A DNA stretch of 64,000 nt from Petrolisthes cinctipes (GCA_033782935.1 JAWQEG010000065.1:893001-957000), one strand, 5' to 3'. Positions 51,191 through 64,000 are shown, counted from the first letter of the stretch. A program made the numbers and translations. Notes: generated by a model not told the origin, from the letters alone.

Positions 51191-54100
51191 CATGTACAGA
51201 TACCTTCTGGAACCTCTAAATATCGAATTTTCGGGTGTTTTGGGACTGAATTTGAGATATCGATTTTTTGGCACCTAAAATGTCGATTTTTAGCATGTTT
51301 TTAGCCTATATTTTGAAAATATTCTAGCACTGTGTAGGCATGTACAGATTGCTTCTGGGACCCCAAAATATTGAATTTTCGGGTGTTTTGAGCCTGAATT
51401 TGAGATATAAACGGGTACAGAAGATGCATGCACATATCGACTTTTGTGCACCTAAAAGATCGATTTTCAGTATGTTTTGAGCATGTATTTTGAAAATACT
51501 CTAACATGGAGTAGGCATGTACAGATCGCTTCTGGGACCCGTAAATATCGAATTTTCGGGTGTTTTGGGACTGAATTTGAGATATAGACTTTTTGGCACC
51601 TAAAATGTCGATTTTTAGCATGTTTTTAGCCTATATTTTGAAAATATTCTAGCAGTGAGTAGGCATGTACAGATTGCTTCTGGGACCCCAAAATATTGAA
51701 TTTTCGGGTGTTTTGAGTCTGAATTTGAGATATAAACGGGAACAGAAGATACATGCACATATTGACTTTGGGCATCTAAAATATCGATTTTCAGCATGTT
51801 TTGGGCCTGTATTTTGAAAATACTGTAACACTGAGTAGGCATGTACAGATTGCTTCTGGGACCCCAAAATATTGAATTTTCGGGTGTTTTGAGCCTGAAT
51901 TTGAGATATAAACGGGTACTGAAGATGCATGCACATATCGACTTTTGGGCACCTAAAAGATCGATTTTCAGTATGTTTTTGGCCTGTATTTTGAAAATAC
52001 TCTAACACGGAGTAGGCATGTACAGATACCTTCTGGGACCTCTGAATATCGAATTTTCGGGTGTTTTGGGACTGAATTTGAGATATCGATTTTTTGGCAC
52101 CTAAAATGTCGATTTTTAGCATGTTTTTAGCCTATATTTTGAAAATATTCTAGCACTGTGTAGGCATGTATAGATTGCTTCTGGGACCCCAAAATATTGA
52201 ATTTTCGGGTGTTTTGAGCCTGAATTTGAGATATAAACGGGTACTGAAGATGCATGCACATATCGACTTTTGTGCACCTAAAAGATCGATTTTCAGTATG
52301 TTTTGAGCATGTATTTTGAAAATACTCTAACACGGAGTAGGCATGTACAGATCGCTTCTGGGACCCCTAAATATCGAATTTTCGGGTGTTTTGGGACTGA
52401 ATTTGAGATATCGATTTTTTGGCACCTAAAATGTCGATTTTTAGCATGTTTTTAGCCTATATTTTGAAAATATTGTAGCACTGAGTAGGCATGTACAGAT
52501 TGCTTTTGGGACCCCAAAATAATGAATTTTCGGGTGTTTTGAGCCTGAATTTGAGATATAAACGGGTACAGAAGATACATGCACATATTGACTTTGGGCA
52601 TCTAAAATATCGATTTTCAGCATGTTTTGGGCCTGTATTTTGAAAATACTCTAACACTGAGTAGGCATGTACAGATTGCTTCTGGGACCCCAAAATATTG
52701 AATTTTCGGGTGTTTTGAGCCTGAATTTGAGATATAAACGGGTACTGAAGATGCATGCACATATCGACTTTTGTGCACCTAAAAGATCGATTTTCAGTAT
52801 GTTTTGAGCATGTATTTTGAAAATACTCTAACACGGAGTAGGCATGTACAGATCGCTTCTGGGACCCGTAAATATCGAATTTTCGGGTGTTTTGGGACTG
52901 AATTTGAGATATAGACTTTTTGGCACCTAAAAGATCGATTTTTAGCATGTTTTTAGCCTATATTTTGAAAAAATTCTAGCAGTGAGTAGGCATGTACAGA
53001 TTGCTTCTGGGACCCCAAAATATTGAATTTTCGGGTGTTTTGAGTCTGAATTTGAGATATAAACGGGAACAGAAGATACATGCACATATTGACTTTGGGC
53101 ATCTAAAATATCGATTTTCAGCATGTTTTGGGCCTGTATTTTGAAAATACTCTAACACTGAGTAGGCATGTACAGATTGCTTCTGGGACCCCAAAATATT
53201 GAATTTTCGGGTGTTTTGAGCCTGAATTTGAGATATAAACGGGTACTGAAGATGCATGCACATATCGACTTTTGGGCACCTAAAAGATCGATTTTCAGTA
53301 TGTTTTTGGCCTGTATTTTGAAAATACTCTAACACGGAGTAGGCATGTACAGATACCTTCTGGGACCTCTGAATATCTAATTTTCGAGTGTTTTGGGACT
53401 GAATTTGAGATATCGATTTTTTGGCACCTAAAATGTCGATTTTTAGCATGTTTTTAACCTATATTTTGAAAATATTCTAGCACTGTGTAGGCATGTATAG
53501 ATTGCTTCTGGGACCCCAAAATATTGAATTTTCGGGTGTTTTGAGCCTGAATTTGAGATATAAACGGGTACTGTAGATGCATGCACATATCGACTTTTGT
53601 GCACCTAAAAGATCGATTTTCAGTATGTTTTGAGCATGTATTTTGAAAATACTCTAACACGGAGTAGGCATGTACAGATCGCTTCTGGGACCCCTAAATA
53701 TCGAATTTTCGGGTGTTTTGGGACTGAATTTGAGATATCGACTTTTTGGCACTTAAAAGATCGATTTTTAGCATGTTTTTAGCCTATATTTGAAAATATT
53801 CTAGCACTGAGTAGGCATGTACAGATTGCTTCTGGGACCCCAAAATATTGAATTTTCGGGTGTTTTGAGCCTGAATTTGAGATATAAACGAGTACAGAAG
53901 ATACATGCACATATTGACTTTGGGCATCTAAAATATCGATTTTCAGCATGTTTTGGGCCTGTATTTTGAAAATAATTTAACAATGAGTAGGCATGTACAG
54001 ATTGCTTCTGGGACCCCAAAATATTGAATTTTCGGGTGTTTTGAGCCTGAATTTGAGATATAAACGGGTACTGAAGATGCATGCAAATATCGACTTTTGG

Positions 54101-57100
54101 GCACCTAAAAGATCGATTTTCAGTATGTTTTTGGCCTGTATTTTGAAAATACTCTAACACGGAGTAGGCATTTACAGATACCTTCTGGGACCTCTAAATA
54201 TCGAATTTTCGGGTGTTTTGGGACTGAATTTGAGATATCGATTTTTTGGCACCTAAAATATCGATTTTCAGCATGTTTTTAGCCTATATTTTGAAAATAT
54301 TCTAGCACTGTGTAGGCTTGTACAGATTGCTTCTGAGACCCCAAAATATTGAATTTTCGGGTGTTTTGAGCCTGAATTTGAGATATAAACGGGTACAGAA
54401 GATACATGCACATATTGACTTTAAGCATCTAAAATATCGATTTTCAGCATGTTTTGGGCCTGTATTTTGAAAATACTTTAACACTGAGTAGGCATGTACA
54501 GATTGCTTCTGGGACCCCAAAATATTGAATTTTCGGGTGTTTTGAGCCTGAATTTGAGATATAAACGGGTACTGAAGATGCATGCACATATCGACTTTTG
54601 TGCACCTAAAAGATCGATTTTCAGTATGTTTTGAGCATGTATTTTGAAAATACTCTAACACGGAGTATGCATGTACAGATCGCTTCTGGGACCCCTAAAT
54701 ATCGAATTTTCGGGAGTTTTGGGACTGAATTTGAGATATCGACTTTTTGGCACCTAAAAGATCGTTTTTTAGCATGTTTTTAGCCTATATTTTGAAAATA
54801 TTCTAGCACTGAGTAGGCATGTACAGATTGCTTCTGGGACCCCAAAATATTGAATTTTCGGTTGTTTTGAGCCTGAATTTGAGATATAAACGGGTACAGA
54901 AGATACATGCACATATTGACTTTGGGCACCAAAAATATTGATTTTCAGCATGTTTTGGACCTGAATTTTGAAAATACTCTAACACGGAGTAGGCATGTAC
55001 AGATCGCTTCTGGGACCCCAAAATATCAAATTTTCCGTTGTTTTGAGCCTGAATTTGAGATATAAACGGGTACTGAAGATGCATGCACATATCGACTTTT
55101 GTGCACCTAAAAGATCGATTTTCAGCATGTTTTGGGCCTGAATTTTGAAAATACTCTAACACGGAGTGCCAGGCATGTACAGATCGCTTCTGGGACCCCA
55201 AAATATCGAATTTTCGGGTGTTTAGGGCCAGAATTTGAGATATAAACGGGTACAGAAGATGCATGCACATATCGACTTTTGGGCACCTAAAAGATCGATT
55301 TTCAGTATGTTTTTGGCCTGTATTTTGAAAATACTCTAACACGGAGTAGGCATGTACAGATACCTTCTGGGACCTCTAAATATCGAATTTTCGGGTGATT
55401 TGGGACTGAATTTGAGATATCGATTTTTTGGCACCTAAAATATCGATTTTCAGCATGTTTTTAGCCTAAATTTTGAAAATATTTTAGCACTGTGTAGGCA
55501 TGTACAGATTGCTTCTGGGACCCTAAAATCTTGAATTTTCGGGTGTTTTGAGCCTGAATTTGAGATATAAACGGGTACAGATGATACATGCACATATTGA
55601 CTTTGGGTATCTAAAATATCGATTTTCAGCATGTTTTGGGAATGTATTTTGAAAATACTCTAACACTGAGTAGGCATGTACAGATTGCTTCTGGGACCCC
55701 AAAATATTGAATTTTCGGGTGTTTTGAGCCTGAATTTGAGATATAAACGGGTACTGAAGATGCATGCACATATCGACTTTTGTGCACCTAAAAGATCGAT
55801 TTTCAGTATGTTTTGAGCATGTATTTTGAAAATACTCTAACACGGAGTAGGCATGTACAGATCGCTTCTGGGGCCCCTAAATATCGAATTTTCGGGTGTT
55901 TTGGGACTGAATTTGAGATATCGACTTTTTGGCACCTAAAAGATCGATTTTTAGCATGTTTTTTGCCTATATTTTGAAAATATTCTAGCACTGTACAGAT
56001 TGCTTCTGGGACCCCAAAATATTGAATTTTCGGGTGTTTTGAGCCTGAATTTGAGAAATAAACGGGTACAGAAGATACATGCACATATTGACTTTGGGCA
56101 CCAAAAATTTCGATTTTCAGCATGTTTTGGGCCTGAATTTTGAAAATACTCTAACACGGATTAGGCATGTACAGATCGCTTCTGGGACCCCAAAATATCG
56201 AATTTTCGGGTATTTAGGGCCAGAATTTGAGATATAAACGGGTACAGAAGATGCATGCACATATCGACTTTTGGGCACCTAAAAGATCGATTTTCAGTAT
56301 GTTTTTGGCCTGTATTTTGAAAATACTCTAACACGGAGTAGACATGTACAGATACCTTCTGGAACCTCTAAATATCGAATTTTCGGGTGTTTTGGGACTG
56401 AATTTGAGATATCGATTTTTTGGCACCTAAAATGTCGATTTTTAGCATGTTTTTAGCCTATATTTTGAAAATATTCTAGCAATGTGTAGGCATGTACAGA
56501 TTGCTTCTGGGACCCCAAAATATTGAATTTTCGGGTGTTTTGAGCCTGAATTTGAGATATAAACGGGTACAGAAGATACATGCACATATTGACTTTGGGC
56601 ACCAAAAATATCGATTTTCAGCATGTTTTGGGCCTGAATTTTGAAAATACTCTAACACGGAGTAGGCATGGACAGATCGCTTCTGGGACCCCAAAATATC
56701 GAATTTTCGGGTGTTTAGGGCCAGAATTTGAGATATAAACGGGTACAGAAGATGCATGCACATATCGACTTTTGGGCACCTAAAAGATCGATTTTCAGTA
56801 TGTTTTTGTCCTGTATTTTGAAAATACTCTAACACGGAGTAGGCATGTACAGATCGCTTCTGGGACCTCTAAATATCGATTTTTCGGGTGTTTTGGGACT
56901 GAATTTGAGATATAGACTTTTTGGCACCTAAAAGATCGATTTTTAGCATGTTTTTAGCCTATATTTTGAAAATATTCTAGCACTGTACTGATTGCTTCTG
57001 GGACCCCAAAATATTGAATTTTCGGGTGTTTTGAGCCTGAATTTGAGATATAAACGGGTACAGAAGATACATGCACATATTGACTTTGGGCACCAAAAAT

Positions 57101-57658
57101 ATCGATTTTCAGCATGTTTTGGGTCTGAATTATGAAAATACTCTAACACGGAGTAGGCATGTACAGATCGCTTCTGGGACCCCAAAATATCGAATTTTCG
57201 GGTGTTTAGGGCCAGAACTTGAGATATAAACGGGTACAGAAGATGCATGCACATATTGACTTTTGGGCACCTAAAAGATCGATTTTCAGTATGTTTTTGG
57301 CCTGTATTTTGAAAATACTCTAACACGGAGTAGGCATGTACAGATACCTTCTGGGACCTCTAAATATCGAATTTTCGGGTGTTTTGGGACTGAATTTGAG
57401 ATATCGATTTTTTGGCACCTAAAATGTCGATTTTTAGCATGTTTTTAGCCTATATTTTGAAAATATTCTAGCACTGAGTAGGCATGTCCAGATTGCTTCT
57501 GGGACCCCAAAATATTGAATTTTCGGGTGTTTTGAGTCTGAATTTGAGATATACACGGGAACAGAAGATACATGCACATATTGACTTTGGGCATCTAAAA
57601 TATCGATTTTCAGCATGTTTTGGGCCTGTATTTTGAAATTACTGTAACACTGAGTAGG
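51191..57658. repeat. 6,468-bp tandem duplication, copy 2
   Basis: Nearly identical to copy 1. Substitutions I could place are C45039/T51507, C46038/T52506, C47515/A53983, C50656/T57124 and A51014/G57482. No indel was needed to keep register over 6.4 kb. The sequence after 57,658 differs from that after 51,190, so the copy number is two. Confidence 0.93.
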
Positions 57659-59476
57659 CATGTACAGATTGCTTCTGGGACCCCAAAATATTGAATTTTC
57701 GGGTGTTTTGAGCCTGAATTTGAGATATAAACGGGTACTGAAGATGCATGCACATATCGACTTTTGGGCACCTAAAAGATCGATTTTCAGTATGTTTTTG
57801 GCCTGTATTTTGAAAATACTCTAACACGGAGTAGGCATGTACAGATACCTTCTGGGACCTCTGAATATCGAATTTTCGGGTGTTTTGGGACTGAATTTGA
57901 GATATCGATTTTTTGGCACCTAAAATGTCGATTTTTAGCATGTTTTTAGCCTATATTTTGAAAATATTCTAGCACTGTGTAGGCATGTATAGATTGCTTC
58001 TGGGACCCCAAAATATTGAATATTCGGGTGTTTTGAGCCTGAATTTGAGATATAAACGGGTACTGAAGATGCATGCACATATCGACTTTTGTGCACCTAA
58101 AAGATCGATTATCAGTATGTTTTGAGCATGTATTTTGAAAATACTCTAACACGGAGTAGGCATGTACAGATCGCTTCTGGGACCCCTAAATATCGAATTT
58201 TCGGGTGTTTTGGGACTGAATTTGAGATATAGACTTTTTGGCACCTAAAAGATCGATTTTTAGCATGTTTTTAGCCTATATTTTGAAAATATTCTAGCAC
58301 TGTACTGATTGCTTCTGGGACCCCAAAATATTGAATTTTCGGGTGTTTTGAGCCTGAATTTGAGATATAAACGGATACAGAAGATACATGCACATATTGA
58401 CTTTGGGCACCAAAAATATCGATTTTCAGCATGTTTTGGGCCTGAATTTTGAAAATACTCTAACACGGAGTAGGCATGTACAGATCGCTTCTGGGACCCC
58501 AAAATATCGAATTTTCGGGTGTTTAGGGCCAGAATTTGAGATATAAACGGGTACAGAAGATGCATGCACATATTGACTTTTGGGCACCTAAAAGATCGAT
58601 TTTCAGTATGTTTTTGGCCTGTATTTTGAAAATACTCTAACACGGAGTAGGCATGTACAGATACCTTCTGGGACCTCTAAATATCGAATTTTCGGGTGTT
58701 TTGGGACTGAATTTGAGATATCGATTTTTTGGCACCTAAAATGTCGATTTTTAGCATGTTTTTAGCCTATATTTTGAAAATATTCTAGCACTGAGTAGGC
58801 ATGTACAGATACCTTCTGGGACCCCAAAATATTGAATTTTCGGGTGTTTTGAGCCTGAATTTGATATATAAACGGGTACAGAAGATACATGCACATATTG
58901 ACTTTGGGCATCTAAAATATCGATTTTCAGCATGTTTTGGGCCTGTATTTTGAAAATACTCTAACACTGAGTAGGCATGTACAGATTGCTTCTGGGACCC
59001 CAAAATATTGAATTTTCGGGTGTTTTGAGCCTGAATTTGAGATATAAACGGGTACTGAAGATGCATGCACATATCGACTTTTGTGCACCTAAAAGATCGA
59101 TTTTCAGTATGTTTTGAGCATGTATTTTGAAAATACTCTAACACGGAGTAGGCATGTACAGATCGCTTCTGGGACCCGTAAATATCGAATTTTCGGGTGT
59201 TTTGGGACTGAATTTGAGATATAGACTTTTTGGCACCTAAAAGATCGATTTTTAGCATGTTTTTAGCCTATATTTTGAAAATATTCTAGCAGTGAGTAGG
59301 CATGTACAGATTGCTTCTGGGACCCCAAAATATTGAATTTTCGGGTGTTTTGAGTCTGAATTTGAGATATAAACGGGAACAGAAGATACATGCACATATT
59401 GACTTTGGGCATCTAAAATATCGATTTTCAGCATGTTTTGGGCCTGTATTTTGAAATTACTGTAACACTGAGTAGG
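57659..59476. repeat. 1,818-bp repeat, copy 1
   Basis: Begins directly at the end of the second 6,468-bp copy. It carries the ATGTATAGATTGC marker and a CACTGTACTGATT deletion-marked monomer (58,298). The length fits three 501-bp trimers plus a 315-bp dimer, the dimer being 10 bp short. Confidence 0.82.
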
Positions 59477-60120
59477 CATGTACAGATTGCTTCTGGGACC
59501 CCAAAATATTGAATTTTCGGGTGTTTTGAGCCTGAATTTGAGATATAAACGGGTACTGAAGATGCATGCACATATCGACTTTTGGGCACCTAAAAGATCG
59601 ATTTTCAGTATGTTTTTGGCCTGTATTTTGAAAATACTCTAACACGGAGTAGGCATGTACAGATACCCTCTGGGACCTCTGAATATCGAATTTTCGGGTG
59701 TTTTGGGACTGAATTTGAGATATCGATTTTTTGGCACCTAAAATGTCGATTTTTAGCATGTTTTTAGCCTATATTTCGAAAATATTCTAGCACTGTGTAG
59801 GCATGTATAGATTGCTTCTGGGACCCCAAAATATTGAATTTTCGGGTGTTTTGAGCCGGAATTTGAGATATAAACGGGTACTGAAGATGCATGCACATAT
59901 CGACTTTTGTGCACCTAAAAGATCGATTTTCAGTATGTTTTGAGCATGTATTTTGAAAATACTCTAACACGGAGTAGGCATGTACAGATCGCTTCTGGGA
60001 CCCCTAAATATCGAATTTTCGGGTGTTTTGGGACTGAATTTGAGATATAGACTTTTTGGCACCTAAAAGATCCATTTTTAGCATGTTTTTAGCCTATATT
60101 TTGAAAATATTCTAGCACTG
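59477..60120. repeat. 1,818-bp repeat, copy 2 (partial)
   Basis: Matches the first 640 bp or so of the preceding copy, then leaves register where it has CACTGAGTAGGCATG and copy 1 has CACTGTACTGATT. A private substitution gives ATATTTCGAAAATATT near 59,772, which disturbs the dyad. Confidence 0.78.
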
Positions 60121-63100
60121 AGTAGGCATGTACAGATTGCTTCTGGGACCCCAAAATATTGAATTTTCGGGTGTTTTGAGTCTGAATTTGAGATATAAAC
60201 GGGTACAGAAGATACATGCACATATTGACTTTGGGCATCTAAAATATCGATTTTCAGCATGTTTTGGGCCTGTATTTTGAAAATACTCTAACACTGAGTA
60301 GGCATGTACAGATTGCTTCTGGGACCCCAAAATATTGAATTTTCGGGTGTTTTGAGCCTGAATTTGAGATATAAACGGGTACTGAAGATGCATGCACATA
60401 TCGGCTTTTGTGCACCTAAAAGATCGATTTTCAGTATGTTTTGAGCATGTAATCTGAAAATACTCTAACACGGAGTAGGCATGTACAGATCGCTTCTGGG
60501 ACCCCAAAATATCGAATTTTCGGGTGTTTAGGGCCAGAATTTGAGATATAAACGGGTACAGAAGATGCATGCACATAACGACTTTTGGGCACCTAAAAGA
60601 TCGATTTTCAGTATGTTTTTGGCCTGTACTTTGAAAATACGGAGTAGGCATGTACAGATACCTTCTGGGACCTCTAAATATCGAATTTTCGGGTGTTTTG
60701 CGACTGAATTTGAGATATAGACTTTTTGGCACCTAAAAGATCGATTTTTAGCATGTTTTTCGCCTATATTTTGAAAATATTCTAGCACTGTACTGATTGC
60801 TTCTGGGACCCCAAAATATTGAATTTTCGGGTGTTTTGAGCCTGAATTTGGGATATAAACGGGTACAGAAGATACATGCACATATTGACTTTGGGCACCA
60901 AAAATATCGATTTTCAGCATGTTTTGGGCCTGAATTTTGAAAATACACTAACACGGAGTAGGCATGTACAGATCGCTTCTGGGACCCCAAAATATCGAAT
61001 TTTCGGGTGTTTAGGGCCAGAATTTGGGATATAAACGGGTACAGAAGATGCATGCACATATCGACTTTTGGGCACCTAAAAGATCGATTTTCAGTATGTT
61101 TTTGGCCTGTATTTTGAAAATACTCTAACACGGAGTAGGCATGTACAGATACCTTCAGGGACCTCTAAATATCGAATTTTCGGGTGTTTTGGGACTGAAT
61201 TTGAGATATCGATTTTTTGGCACCTAAAATGTCGATTAGTATTTTTAGCCTATATTTTGAAAATATTCTACCACTGAGTAGGCATGTACAGATTGCTTCT
61301 GGGACCCCAAAATATTGAATTTTCGGGTGTTTTGAGCCTGAATTTGAGATATAAACGGGTACAGAAGATACATGCACATATTGACTTTGGGCACCAAAAA
61401 TATCGATTTTCAGCATGTTTTGGGCCTGAATTTTGAAAATACTCTAACACGGAGTAGGCATGTACAGATCGCTTCTGGGACCCCAAAATATCGAATTTTC
61501 GGGTGTTTAAGGCCAGAATTTGAGATATAAACGGGTACAGAAGATGCATGCACATATCGACTTTTGGGCACCTAAAAGATCGATTTACAGTATGTTTTTG
61601 GCCTGTATTTTGAAAATACCCTAACACGGAGTAGACATGTACAGATCGCTTCTGGGACCTCTAAATATCGAATTTTCGGGTGTTATGGGACTGAATTTGA
61701 GAAATAGATTTTCTGGCACCTAAAATATCGATTTTTAGCATGTTTTTAGCCTATATTTTGAAAATATTCTAGCACTGTGCAGGCATGTACAGATTGCTTC
61801 TGGGACCCCAAAATATTGAATTTTCGGGTGTTTTGAGCCTGAATTTGATATATAAACGGGTACAGAAGATACATGCACATATTGACTTTGGGCATCTAAA
61901 ATATCGATTTTCAACATGTTTTGGGCCTGTATTTTGAAAATACTCTAACACTGAGTAGGCATGTACAGATTGCTTCTGGGACCCCAAAATATTGAATTTT
62001 CGGGTGTTTTGAGCCTGAATTTGAGATATAAACGGGTACTGAAGATGCATGCACATATCGACTTTTGTGCACCTAAAAGATCGATTTTCAGTATGTTTTG
62101 AGCATGTATTTTGAAAATACTCTAACACGGAGTAGGCATGTACAGATCGCTTCTGGGACCCCTAAATATCGAATTTTCGGGTGTTTTGGGACTGAATTTG
62201 AGATATAGGCTTTTTGGCACCTAAAAGATCGATTTTTAGCATGTTTTTAGCCTATATTTTGAAAATATTCTAGCACTGTGTAGGCATGTACAGATTGCTT
62301 CTGGGACCATAAAATATTGAATTTTCGGGTGTTTTGAGCCTGAATTTGAGATATAAACGGGTACAGAAGATACATGCACATATTGACTTTTGGCATCTAA
62401 AATATCGATTTTCAGCATGTTTTGGGCCTGTATTTTGAAAATACTCTAACACTGAGTAGGCATGTACAGATTGCTTCTGGGACCCCAAAATATTGAATTT
62501 TCGGGTGTTTTGAGCCTGAATTTGAGATATAAACGGGTACTGAAGATGCATGCACATATCGACTTTTGGGCACCTAAAAGATCGATTTTCAGTATGTTTT
62601 TGGCCTGTATTTTGAAAATACTCTAACACGGAGTAGGCATGTACAGATACCTTCTGGGACCTCTGAATATCGAATTTTCGGGTGTTTTGGGACTGAATTT
62701 GAGATATCGATTTTTTGGCACCTAAAATGTCGATTTTTAGCATGTTTTTAGCCTATATTTTGAAAATATTCTAGCACTGTGTAGGCATGTACAGATTGCT
62801 TCTGGGACCCCAAAATATTGAATTTTCGGGTGTTTTGAGCCTGAATTTGAGATATAAACGGGTACAGAAGATACATGCACATATTGACTTTGGGCACCAA
62901 AAATATCGATTTTCAGCATGTTTTGGGCCTGAATTTTGAAAATACTCTAACACGGAGTAGGCATGTACAGATACCTTCTGGGAACTCTAAATATCGAATT
63001 TTCGGGTGTTTTGGGACTGAATTTGAGATATAAACGGGTACTGAAGATGCATGCACATATCGACTTTTGTGCACCTAAAAGATCGATTTTCAGTATGTTT

Positions 63101-64000
63101 TGAGCATGTAGCATGTTTTTAGCCTATATTTTGAAAATATTCTAGCACTGAGTAGGCATGTACGGATTGCTTCTGGGACCCCAAAATATTGAATTTTCGG
63201 GTGTTTTGAGCCTGAATTTGAGATATAAACGGGTACAGAAGATACATGCACATATTGACTTTAGGCACCAAAAATATCGATTTTCAGCATGTTTTGGGCC
63301 TGAATTTTGAAAATACTCTAACACAGAGTAGGCATGTACAGATTGCTTCTGGGACCCCAAAATATTGAATTTTCGGGTGTTTTGAGCCTGAATTTGAGAT
63401 ATAAACGGGTACTGAAGATGCATGCACATATCGACTTTTGGGCACCTAAAAGATCGATTTTCAGTATGTTTTTGGCCTGTATTTTGAAAATACTCTAACA
63501 CGGAGTAGGCATGTACAGATACCTTCTGGGACCTCTAAATATCGAATTTTCGGGTGTTTTGGGACTGAATTTGAGATATCGATTTTTTGGCACCTAAAAT
63601 GTCGATTTTTAGCATGTTTTTAGCCTATATTTTGAAAATATTCTAGCACTGTGTAGGCATGTACAGATTGCTTCTGGGACCCCAAAATATTGAATTTTCG
63701 GGTGTTTTGAGCCTGAATTTGAGATATAAACGGGTACAGAAGATACATGCACATATTGACTTTGGGCACCAAAAATATCGATTTTCAGCATGTTTTGGGC
63801 CTGAATTTTGAAAATACTCTAACACGGAGTAGGCATGTACAGATTGCTTCTGGGACCCCAAAATATCGAATTTTCGGGTGTTTATGGCCAGAATTTGAGA
63901 TATAAACGGGTACAGAAGCTGCATGCACATATCGACTTTTGGGCACCTAAAAGATCGATTTTCAGTATGTTTTTGTCCTGTATTTTGAAAATACTCTAAC
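60121..64000. repeat. Mosaic satellite segment at the right edge
   Basis: Monomers of both types continue to the window edge. Irregular joins include an 8-bp loss near 60,640 (AAAATACGGAGTAGG), a damaged A monomer near 61,233 (TCGATTAGTATTTTTAGCC) and the 195-bp monomer at 62,962. The GGTGTTTATGGCCAG and GAAGCTGCATGC variants near 63,880-63,920 also occur together at 38.94-38.98 kb. Confidence 0.85.
62962..63156. repeat. Unique 195-bp chimeric monomer
   Basis: The 5' part is A2-like (GATACCTTCTGGGAACTCT, GGGACTGAATTTGAG). It then runs into C1 with the 29-bp segment intact (CGGGTACTGAAGATGCATGC). At about 63,110 TTTTGAGCATGTA is joined to GCATGTTTTTAGCC, so the A-type tail is added out of register. 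Its length is 177 + 18 bp, the longest anchor spacing I found. Confidence 0.88.

Larger units (their letters stand above)
58..51191. other. Placeholder superseded by the next entry
   Basis: Void entry; see the 6,468-bp copy 2 entry that follows. Confidence 0.
1..64000. repeat. Satellite DNA array filling the entire window
   Basis: The motif CATGTACAG recurs throughout at spacings of 148, 176 and 177 bp, with a minority of indel variants. Dividing the window by the mean spacing of 167 bp gives about 380 monomers. All copies face the same way and I saw no inverted segment. No stretch over 300 bases lacks the repeat, and nothing resembling a transposon, rRNA, tRNA or conserved protein was seen. 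Base composition is AT-rich: one C monomer counted by hand has 67 G or C out of 177. The architecture resembles known centromeric satellites, but I do not recognise the family, so a centromeric role is inference. Confidence 0.97.

Noticed and set aside
51191..57658. Feature entry with start 51191 and end 58 labelled as a placeholder
   Set aside because: It is an invalid line with zero confidence and should be ignored; the valid annotation is the 6,468-bp copy 2 at 51,191-57,658.
60112..60732. Minus-strand open frame of 206 codons, the longest seen, and many of 60-182 codons
   Set aside because: The frames are translations of the satellite in every phase, recur with the repeat period, share no domain or signal and end wherever a 176- or 148-bp monomer shifts the frame. 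C monomers are 177 bp, exactly 59 codons, so runs of them stay open by arithmetic. No sign of coding selection.
1..64000. CRISPR array
   Set aside because: Repeat units are 148-177 bp without unique spacers, so the spacing and structure do not fit CRISPR.
1..64000. Assignment to a named centromeric satellite or species
   Set aside because: Monomer length and layout are shared by many unrelated plant and animal satellites. I do not recognise the sequence, and a database search of the 501-bp trimer would be needed.
1..64000. Transposable element or LTR remnants
   Set aside because: No target-site duplications, terminal repeats, polyproteins or primer-binding sites were seen; all sequence is explained by the monomer family.

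Overview
The whole 64-kb window is one uninterrupted tandem array of satellite DNA. I found no protein gene, RNA gene, transposon, CRISPR array or unique-sequence island. Every stretch reads as the same monomer family in the same orientation on the + strand, with both window edges cutting through a monomer. A nucleosome-scale monomer, an AT-rich base composition (about 38% GC in a hand-counted monomer) and nested higher-order repeats point to a eukaryotic centromeric or pericentromeric heterochromatin array. I do not recognise the monomer as a named satellite and cannot assign a species or even a kingdom from sequence alone.

The repeat is nested. (1) Two diverged half-monomers of 88 and 89 bp form a full monomer of 176 or 177 bp. 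(2) Three monomer classes, phased here from the recurrent CATGTACAG, are B (176 bp), C (177 bp) and A (148 bp). A lacks 29 bp between two ATAT direct repeats. (3) The usual higher-order unit is the trimer B-C-A of 501 bp. Dimers B-A (324-325 bp) and tetramers B-C-C-A (678 bp) also occur, and in all of these the unit closes on the short A monomer. (4) Each class has two main sequence subtypes, giving trimers of type 1 and type 2 that are interspersed. (5) These are packed into larger tandem segmental duplications.

Layout: 1-14,144 holds a 7,147-bp unit and a second, nearly identical copy. 11,884-22,782 and 22,783-about 34,318 are two copies of a roughly 11-kb block that differ by whole-monomer gains. 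34,127-37,712 is a pair of roughly 1.8-kb repeats carrying different internal deletions. 37,713-44,722 is a mosaic of dimers, trimers and tetramers. 44,723-57,658 is an almost perfect 6,468-bp tandem duplication that itself contains a 1,327-bp tandem pair. 57,659-64,000 starts with an 1,818-bp repeat and ends in a mosaic that includes a unique 195-bp chimeric monomer.

There are no genes that work together here. The story is one of array evolution by unequal exchange and segmental amplification. The many minus-strand open frames of 60-206 codons are by-products of the repeat and were not annotated as genes. Assembly error is a live alternative for the longest near-identical duplications.
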